A stretch of DNA of 24,851 nt from Chara braunii (Eukaryota > Streptophyta > Charophyceae > Charales > Characeae), in NCBI GenBank assembly GCA_003427395.1, contig BFEA01000245.1, forward strand, positions 2,060,109-2,084,959, written 5' to 3'. Numbering within the stretch: position 1 is the first letter of the stretch; every line of letters begins with the position of its first letter. A program made the position numbers and the translations under genes. The notes under the pieces are model-generated. The model saw only the letters and a program-made list of their open reading frames with translations. It did no database searches and was not told the origin of the DNA. This document shows positions 17,799 through 24,851 of the stretch, piece by piece.

Positions 17799-18290
17799 TC
17801 AGTGCGCGGGTGCGAGTGCGAGTGCACGAGATTGCGCGTGCCCCAATCCCGACCGTCCCGACAGTGCACGGGTGCGCGTGCGTGTGTGCAAGAGTGCGCG
17901 CGGCTCCACACGCCCCGTTCCGATCCTCTGACAGTGTGCGGGTGTGCAAGAGTGCGCGTTGCTCCACACACCCCGATCCTGGTCCTCCGCGGTGAGCGGG
18001 TGCAAGTGCGTGTTCGCAAGAGTGCGCGCGGCTCCACACGCCCCGTTCCAATCCTCCGACAGTGTGCGGGTGCGCGTGCATGTGCGCAAGAGTGCGCGCG
18101 GCTCCGCACGCCCGTTCCGATCCTCCGACAGTGCGTGGGTGCACGTGTGTGTGCGCAAGAGTGCGCGTGGCTCCACACGCCCCTTTCCGATCCTCCGACA
18201 GTGCATGGGTGCGTGCGCGTTTGCGCAAGAGTGCGAGTGGCTCCGCGCGCCCCGATCCCATTCCGTCTGCGTGCGGGCGCCGTTGATGCA
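17799..18290. repeat. 70-bp GC-rich minisatellite
   Basis: CAAGAGTGCG recurs at 17889, 17947, 18017, 18087, 18156 and 18226, with steps of 58, 70, 70, 69 and 70 bp. A more diverged unit starts near 17827. Each unit contains CGATCCTCCGACAGTG and GGCTCCACACGCCC or close variants. Because 70 is one more than a multiple of three and the units lack stops, long frames are open on both strands, with Cys/Arg/Ala-rich repeats that cycle among frames. That is a by-product of composition and not evidence of a protein. Degenerate units may continue to about 18420. Confidence 0.92.
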
Positions 18291-18420
18291 CGTGGCTAAT
18301 CCCTGTGTCCCGATCCGCCTGCGCATGGGGTGTGCACAGCTGCGCACGGATGTGTGCGCCCGAACCCGAGTGCACGTGGTGTGTGCGCGGTTGCGCTCGG
18401 CTGTGCATGCCCGGTCCCAC

Positions 18421-19539
18421 TTACCTGCGCCTCACCATCCGCACGTTCGACTCTCTTCCCCCCGTTGTCTGTCTCCTGGTGCGCCTGTATGTGTCCTGCT
18501 CCCGGTCTGCCCCTCGAGCTCCCCCTGTGCTCCTGTGTGTGCGCTGTCAGTACGCATCTCCCCTCACTCCCGAGCTCCCATAGTGCGTCTGAACGTGCCG
18601 TTATCGGAAGTCTCCCTGGCTCCTCCTGTGCGCCTTTTTAGTCCGTATCTGGCAAAAAGCCCCGACCTTGAGCCCGGTTGGGCTTTCATCCTTTGTTGGG
18701 CTCTCTTCTTGGTGTGCCCCAGCGCCTTCGTGTGCTCCAGGGTTGCCGACAAGTTGCAAAGTCTCGGTACCACGGCTTTCCCAAGCCTATACCCAGGCTT
18801 GTTTGAGCCTTCAAAGAGTTTTCCGTGAAAAGGCCTTTTTGTTGGGTACCGGGCCTTTTGCAGCACCCTGGTACCGACCTTCTCACGAACCTAGGTCCGG
18901 GCCTGCGCTCGCGTGGTCCCCACGCGAACGGTGCCGGCCTTATAAAATTTCGCATGGCCCGAACTCCGGGTTTACTAATTCCATGGCTCGAGGCCCCCTT
19001 TCTCCAACCTCAGGCCCGCAGCGCTTCTTAAGGCCTCACATATAGCCCAAATGCAACGGCCACGAGGGTGCTCTCGTAGTGCTTTCCCTTGATTTTGACC
19101 CGGCGGTGAGTTCTGGTGTTACCGTCGCTTAACCCGCTCAAAGGCTCGTCTCAAGAGTCGGCGCCCCCCATTGTTTCATTCATTGTCCCGTTCTTAATGT
19201 GAGTCCGGCCTTCTTCCTCTTATCTTTTATTAGGAACCTCCGACACTCCTCCTGGAGTAGTTGTCCCTTTATGTCTTGGCGATGACATGCCTCAATAGTG
19301 TGCGTAGCTGTGGCTGACTCGGAGCTCATGAGTCCCGCCCTTTTCCTGATCCCTCTGCCTCGGTACTTGTCGTACGTATCTGACGTCATATCTTTTGACG
19401 TGGGCCGAGGCCCCGCCTGGCGAAACCTCTAAATTCATTGCTTCTCAAGTGTTATCATCAAGGAAGTAAAGGGCGGCGTAAGGCTGGAGTCGTCGGACAA
19501 CATACATCCGATGCCAAACTTGATTGAGCGAAACGCATA
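18421..19539. other. Unassigned GC-rich DNA before the Helitron
   Basis: No gene that I can support. Motifs such as GGTACCGGGCCTTTT and GGTACCGACCTTC recur loosely between 18760 and 18900. A TATA-like string (TATAAAA, + strand) lies at about 18942. A - strand frame at 19389-19180 (69 codons, reading SESATATHTIEACHRQD and EECRRFLIKDKRKKAG) has a protein-like composition but no recognisable domain. The Helitron's 5' TC terminus should lie in this interval, but I could not identify it. Confidence 0.4.
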
Positions 19540-21876
19540 TTGAGAAGGTTTCACAAATTGCTACAACAATGTAACAATTACGTGAAGGACTTTATGACAG
19601 TTACTAACTTTCCGCCGGAAGTGTTGAACGGGAGAAAGTTGGTCATAAGTCCGGATGCCATGCCTGATGAGGAACATGCAAGGCGTTATAACCGTCCTAT
19701 GGGTTTTTATGAGGTGTGTGGTCTGATGGCCGATGAACTTCTTCCTCGTGAGCTCGAGATTCGTTTGCGTGCTCCTCTTCCGGGTGAGCGGCGGACCGTT
19801 GTGGTTCCGGAATGTTCTTGAGCGCACGACTACTTAAGGTTTGTTTTACTTTTCCCGGAGGGAATTCATAGTTGGTCTCTCCGACGAGCATCAGAAGTTG
19901 TCAGGATTTAGTGTCAAGGAGTACTATACATTTCACCTTCATGAGCGCGATGGTGAAAGGTCTTAGCTCCTTTATGCAGCACGTCTCTTCCACGAGTTTT
20001 GTTGCATGACGTATGCTAAAGTTGAACCCCTCCGCTTAAAATGGGTAAGATTCCACCAAAACGAATTGCGCTCGGAGTATTATCAGGATTTACAAGACGT
20101 TGTGCAACAAAATCAACGTCGTCAGGAGGTTGGGACAAAAGTGGTTTTACCGTCAACGTTCATTGGGGGACCACGATATATGGGTGAAAGATATCACGAC
20201 AACATGGCAATTGTGGGACGATTCGGAAAACCGGACCTTTTCATCACTATGACGTGCAACACTAACTGGTCAGAGATCAAACAAGCCTTGTTGTCAGGCC
20301 AATGTCCTAACGATATACCAAATCTTCTTGCGCGAGTGTTCAAAGGTTATCTTGCACGGCTGATTGATGAGATAAAGAACAAACGGATCTTTGGTAGGGT
20401 GAGTGGAATATTGTATGTGGTAGAGTTCCAAAAAAAGGGTCTACCACACGCACATATATTGGTTATCCTGCATCCGGATGATAAAATTCGGGATGTGGAT
20501 GTTATTGACAATGTGGTGTGTGTCGAGATTCCTCTGAAAGGGGAATTGAGAGAAAGGGTAGCGAAGTTCATGTTGCACGGGATTTGCGGTGCAAAAAACG
20601 AGACGCTTCGTGTACAAAGGACGGAGAATACACAAAAGGGTTTCTGAAAGATTTCATGTCAACAACAATATTTAAAGACGAACAAACGTACCCTTCGTAT
20701 AGGAGAAGGAAACCAAGTGACGGTGGTTTTACGATTGTTCAAAATGGTGTCGTTTACAACAATCGGAGTGTGGTCCCGTATAACCCGTACTTGCTAATGA
20801 GGTTTAATTGTCACTTGAATGTTGAATATCGTGCTAACATCAAGGAATGTAAGTACCTGTATAAGTATGTGTACAAAGGGTGCTATCGTGCTATGGTTTG
20901 CGAGCAAGACAACAATGCGCTCATCGACGAGGTTAAATTGTATCAAGATATGCGTATTGTAGGTACATGTGAAGCATGCTGGCGTCTATTTGAGTTCGAC
21001 CTAGCGGAACAATAGCCTGCGGTCGAAAGATTGCTCATGCATATCGAAAACATGCAAAAAGTGCAATTCAAACGTAGCACTGAGCATGGCGTTGTTTCGC
21101 ATGGGCCCCCGAGAACGAAATTTGCGGCATGGATGGGACACAACTGTTTGAATGAACGTGTTCCTAAAGAGGAGTTTCCTCTCTGCGCAGAAGTCGGTAA
21201 TACTCATGTGTGGGATAACAAACATAAGAAGTGAAACCGAAGAAAGCATGACCTTCACGGTGACCCCTTCGAAAAAATATGTCGGTTGCATCACGTGAGG
21301 ATCACGGAAGGGGAGCGATTTTATCTGCGTGTGTTGCTAAATCATGAACATTATCGTGGGGTGCGCCATTTTGCCGAAATTTGTACGGTGGACGGAGTCG
21401 GATACGATTCTTTCCGATTCGTCTTTCTTCGATTGGACCTTTTGCAAACAGACGATGCATACGATCAATGCATAGACACAGTTGTTGCGCATTACATGCC
21501 TAAAGAAGTTCATAAAATATCTGTTATGGTTTTCACGTTTGGTCCGGTGAACGATCCGGTCCGTTTCTTCGAACAATATTGGGATAAGATGTGGGACGAT
21601 TTTCAGTATCGCGCAAGCAATGAAATTATTCCCCCGAACATTTTACAATCATTAGTATTATTCCATCTTGACCATATTTTGCAAGAGTCTGGAAAAACAA
21701 TCCGTCAGTTCTGCCTTTATTATCCAACACCCAACGGGGAAACAATTGTTGAGAATATAACCAGACATTACGAGAACAAAACGATATCCTCGATTCTAAA
21801 TGGCGATTTGTCGTATGATCCAATTCAAATGCAACACAAATATGAGTCTAATTTTCGACGTTTTCATCCACGTTAA
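19540..21876 (+). pseudogene. Helitron Rep (HUH nuclease) region
   Basis: It starts in LLQQCNNYVKDFM, typical of the Helitron N-terminal domain; the true ATG is not resolved. Rep motif 1 is FITMTCNTNW. Motif 2, the HUH metal site, is GLPHAHILVIL, with His at 20447 and 20453. Motif 3 is KYLYKYVYKG, with Tyr at 20854 and 20866 in the YxxKYxxK arrangement. So both His and both catalytic Tyr are preserved. A frameshift falls in the A6 run at 20593-20598. Later landmarks are TEGERFYLRVLL and CTVDGVGYDSF, the usual bridge to the helicase. Rep nicks and rejoins one DNA strand during rolling-circle transposition. Stops listed for the whole element make it non-functional as read. Confidence 0.9.
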
Positions 21877-23192
21877 CGAGTGTTGGTGGAAAGATTCGTT
21901 CGGGTTGTGCAAGAGAAAAGATCGTTGCATGCTTTTGTCAATGCACCGGCTGGAACAGGAAATACTTTTTGCATTGAAACAATTTTGGCGGGCATCAGGT
22001 CACGTACTGCCATTGCACTGGCAGTCGCGTCCAGTGGCATAGCAACGACTATTTTGACGGGGGGTCGAATGTTTCACTCACGATTTCACGCACCTTTGAA
22101 ACCTAATAACACGCATTCCTTCTTGATTCCGAAACAAAGTGATATTGCCGAGTTTATCTGCCTTGCCTACTTGATTGTTTGGAACGAGGCTCCGATGAGT
22201 AAGAAGTTTCACTTAGAAGTTCTTGACATTACGCTTCGGGACCTCTGTAACAATGACGAGTCGTTTGGTGGGAAAGTTATACTCCTAGCTCGGGATTTTA
22301 GACAGGTTTTGCTCGTTGTGAAGTACGGATCGTGAGCTCAACAAATTGATGCGTCCATGAAAATGTCTCCTTTGTGAAAAAATTTTGAGGTTCATCAACT
22401 GACCGAAAATATGCGAATCTTAAGCTTAGGGAATTATGAAATGACACGAATGTTGTTCTTAATGAATCTGCTGCGGTCAGTTTGTCACGTGAGATTTGTA
22501 CGGATAAACCAATTGATGAGTTGATTTAATGGACGGTTGATGATGTGTCCAACCATGTGGGGCATACCGAATATTTCTTGCCTCGATTAATTCTATGCCC
22601 TACTAATGACGATGCTGGTTCTGTTAACAACCGTGTTCTTTACGGCTTCCCTGGGAAGGTGCGTAACCTTTTCAGCGTTGATTATCCTGATTTGGATGAT
22701 ACCGGGCTTGGTATTCAGCGGGGGTTCTTAAACTCTCTCGACGAATTTGGCCTTCCACCTTACAAGCAATGCTTAAAAATTGGTGCGTTTGTGATGCTTT
22801 TGCGAAATTTGTCACCGAAGCAAGGACTTTGCAACAGTACAAGGTTGATTTTGAAGAAAATCGTTAATGATGATTTGTTAGAAGTGACAATAATGCACAT
22901 GGGTAAAATAATATTGATCCCCAAGATTGATCTGACAAACGATAGTGACACAACTGGGTTCAAATGGTTTATGAGGTAATTTTCAGTCCGTCTTGCTTTT
23001 GCTGTAACGATTACCAAGTCACAACAACAAACCATATCATGTGTCGGGGTTCAGCTATGCAAACCATTTTTTACGCATGGCCAATTGTACGCAACTTTGT
23101 CGCGTGCTGGTCATCCCAACAACATTCGTGTTGCGTTGCCTGATAAGAATTTCTTAACGAAGAATATTGTATATCATGAACTTTTGGGATGA
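21877..23192 (+). pseudogene. Helitron PIF1-type helicase region, Walker motifs mutated
   Basis: Superfamily 1B helicase of the PIF1/RRM3 type, the normal C-terminal half of RepHel. Walker A reads PAGTGNT (21946-21966), with Asn (AAT, 21961-21963) in place of the invariant Lys. Walker B reads VWNEAPM, with Asn (AAC, 22183-22185) in place of Asp. ILLARDFRQVL, VHQLTENMR, RLILCPTNDDAG, AVTITKSQQQT and LYATLSRAGHPNNIRV follow in family order, ending at TGA 23190-23192. Both changes would abolish ATP binding or hydrolysis. In-frame stops and a shift from frame 1 to 3 (about 22440-22505) add to the damage. Confidence 0.9.
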
Positions 23193-23237
23193 GTCCTTCT
23201 TTTTTTTTTTCATCGAGTCTTGACATTCTTAATAATT
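23193..23237. other. Spacer with T-run after the helicase
   Basis: A short intergenic spacer with a run of about 13 T at 23199-23211. No Helitron 3' hairpin or CTRR end is evident here. Confidence 0.5.
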
Positions 23238-24746
23238 ATGTCATATTCTTTCTTTGCTGGCGACTCTCGAATGCCGCATAAGTACGACACTCGTGCTAAG
23301 AGAAAAGCAATGGCAACCAGCAATACCACTCAATATGATATGAATGTTACGTCAAAAGGTGGAGTCGAACATTCGGAGAGGTCGAGTAGAAATGATGAGA
23401 GGTCGGTGAATCTTAGAAGTAAACATCATCGGGACGATCATCCTATTCTTCGTGAGGTTGAACGTCGATTTTCGTAAGGGAATACGCTTGATGATGCTGA
23501 GAACATGGTTGTGGAGGAAAGTGGTGACGATTGTCGTGCCGATCGGGATAGTTCGCGTAGAGGTCAGCCGGATAGGCCTATTAACCTACATTTGTCGATG
23601 ATGAGGATGATAACATTACGGACGATTCGAAAGAAGACTGTGTTGAATATACATTCAAGGGGAGAAAGATTCGTGGTGTGAAAATTAATTTTTTAGATTC
23701 CCCCGAAGTGTAGGAGCCTACCTTGACTGATAATCAGGTGGGATGGCAACTTGTTGATGATGAAACGGGAACTCATATTATGAGAGCGCTAAATGCACTC
23801 CCTGATGATGCGCTTGCATCTCTTCCGTTTTGTGCACCGCTCACTTGACGTGCACGTGTTCATGATTTGTGTTCGCAATCTCAATGCAGTGGACGTGAAA
23901 GAGATGTTGACTCCACATCGCAACCACAAAATTCAACCGATGATAACGATGCACCCACAATCCGCACTCCGAATCCGCGTGCTTACCTTGCTACATGGTT
24001 TAACGATGCAAAGAAGGTTGGCATCCAAAATGTCTTAACTTAGGTGTTTTTTGAAATGTTTGTCAAAGGTGCCACAGTCGTAAAAAATGAACGAATAAGG
24101 GAAAACTTTCTGGAATAGAAAAAAAACAAACTCACTGATATGTAGTTGGAACAACGATTTTCTCTTCCTTCAGGCCCGTTGAATGTTTTGGATTTGCAGG
24201 TTTCTTACATATTGCAATCACTTTTGACCGATGAGTTTATGACTCTCTCTAATGAGGAGATTACTAGGATGACATTAGATTTGCCACATTGTCCGACAGA
24301 AGGGACCATTCCTCAACCCTTCCACATATATGCACGGATAAAGCAGATTCTCAAAAGGATTACTCCCGTGGTTGCTTCTTCCACTCCTCATTCCGCTCCG
24401 GTCCATAGACTCCCCCTTCAAGCAGCAGCTCCTTCAAATTTTCAACGTCTTGCAGGTTATGCGTCACCCTCCAATATGTCAAGGCCAATTGTCACTAGTT
24501 CTGTTGTTGTTTCTACTTTGTCAGCCGCTACGGCTGCTTCGTCTCCTGCCAGTTGTATTGTGTCTGCTCATACGTCATCAAGAGACCATCTGCATATCCA
24601 TATAGAACCATTGGAATAACCAAGTTCTTCTAATTTTAACATTACCATGTATGACTTTGTTGAATCTATTAGTCCGAAAAAGACACTTGCGCACATGTCC
24701 TATCATGAGAGTTCTCACAGGGTGCAAGATATTGTGGAAGCAGTAA
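23238..24746 (+). pseudogene. Decayed ORF of unknown function downstream of RepHel
   Basis: Starts are possible at ATG 23238 or 23271 (MPHKYDTRAKRKAMATSN). Frame 3 runs through TAA 23475 to a one-base shift near 23584. Frame 2 then carries on with stops at TAG 23711, TGA 23846, TAG 24041, TAG 24116, TAG 24143 and TAA 24617. In order it has a basic N-terminus, an acidic stretch (FVDDEDDNITDDSKEDCVEY), KIRGVKINFLDSPEV, WQLVDDETGTHIMRALNAL, RAYLATWFNDAKKVGIQNVL, a helix-rich part (LLTDEFMTLSNEEITRM), a Ser/Ala/Pro-rich segment and MYDFVESISPKKTLAHMSYH. I do not recognise the family. It could be an extra Helitron ORF, captured host sequence, or another element. It is cut off at the hAT-like terminus. 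Confidence 0.5.
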
Positions 24747-24851
24747 CAGGGTTGCCGGCGTTCGGGACGGGCCGAACACCCGAACCCGAACGCCCGAACG
24801 TTTGGGAACCCCTCTCGACGCGTTCGGACGTTCGGCCGAACGCGAAAAAAA
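24747..24851 (+). mobile_element. Probable hAT-type transposon terminus (runs off window)
   Basis: Coding character stops abruptly at CAGGGTTGCCGGCGTTCGGG (24747 on). CAGGG starts are typical of hAT terminal inverted repeats. The next 100 bp are unusually CG-rich and hold eight copies of CGAAC or GTTCG (24760, 24773, 24781, 24787, 24795, 24822, 24830 and 24837), like the clustered subterminal sites that hAT transposases bind. CGTTCGGCCGAACG at 24829-24842 is a perfect palindrome. The 8 bp before the junction, AGCAGTAA (24739-24746), would be the left target duplication. The other end is outside the window, so this is an inference. Confidence 0.45.

Larger units (their letters stand above)
19540..23192 (+). 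mobile_element. Decayed Helitron, RepHel coding part
   Basis: A rolling-circle Helitron transposase gene: a Helitron-like N-terminal region, HUH Rep domain and C-terminal PIF1-type helicase, about 1,215 codons in all. The frame path is frame 1 (to about 19880), frame 2 (to about 20595), frame 1 (to about 22450) and frame 3 (to 23192). In-frame stops are TGA 19819, TAG 19964, TAG 21013, TGA 21232, TAA 21874, TGA 22333, TGA 22375, TAA 22527 and TAA 22977. The terminal hairpin with a CTRR 3' end and the 5' TC end were not found, so element boundaries are unknown. Confidence 0.9.

Noticed and set aside
17681-18828. Long overlapping ORFs on both strands (up to about 290 codons, Cys/Arg/Ala-rich)
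   Set aside because: They arise from the stop-free 70-bp repeat; the same repeat is open in several frames at once and the peptides cycle with the unit. No domain or consistent single frame.

Overview
The window is a nest of decayed transposable elements from a eukaryotic nuclear genome, with no intact host gene that I can recognise. A plant-lineage source (land plant or streptophyte alga) fits best. The evidence is a priming site that matches initiator-Met tRNA with one mismatch, a second priming site of the tRNA-Asp type used by plant Ty3/gypsy elements, a chromodomain-bearing gypsy tail, a Rep plus PIF1-helicase Helitron, and Tourist-like and hAT-like termini. Species cannot be named from the sequence alone. 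No rRNA, tRNA, CRISPR or bacterial operon structure was seen.

Layout, left to right. 1-94 is an (AG)n microsatellite. 95-2007 is unassigned DNA with a few short direct and inverted repeats. 2008-2797 holds two copies of one Tourist-like MITE family in opposite orientation, one inserted into the other. 2798-5341 has no recognisable gene, but it contains a promoter-like palindrome plus TATA box near 3.55 kb and, at its end, presumably the remains of a 5' LTR. 5342-10788 is a Ty3/gypsy element on the + strand: priming site, Gag, zinc knuckle, protease, reverse transcriptase, RNase H, PHD finger, integrase zinc region and integrase core. It is broken by many stops, several frameshifts and an internal deletion. 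A 464-bp block carrying the PHD finger (9629-10092) is repeated at 10766-11229. There it is joined to the integrase tail and chromodomain of a different, chromovirus-type element that ends at 12126.

12127-13540 is non-coding or LTR-like and includes an 88-bp tandem repeat. From about 16492 down to about 13541 a second LTR element lies on the - strand. It has a tRNA-Asp-type priming site and a long decayed reading frame of unknown family. 16493-19440 is GC-rich and minisatellite-rich, with a 20-bp repeat that decays along its length and a 70-bp repeat that keeps reading frames open by chance. 19540-23192 is a decayed Helitron RepHel gene whose Rep motifs survive while both Walker motifs of the helicase are mutated. 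23238-24746 is a decayed reading frame of unknown function, cut at 24747 by what looks like the end of a hAT-type transposon that runs off the window.

The modules are not working together as an operon or pathway; the logic is insertion, template switching and decay. In-frame stops are often TAG, and most differences between the two 464-bp copies are transitions. Both fit deamination of methylated cytosine in silenced DNA.
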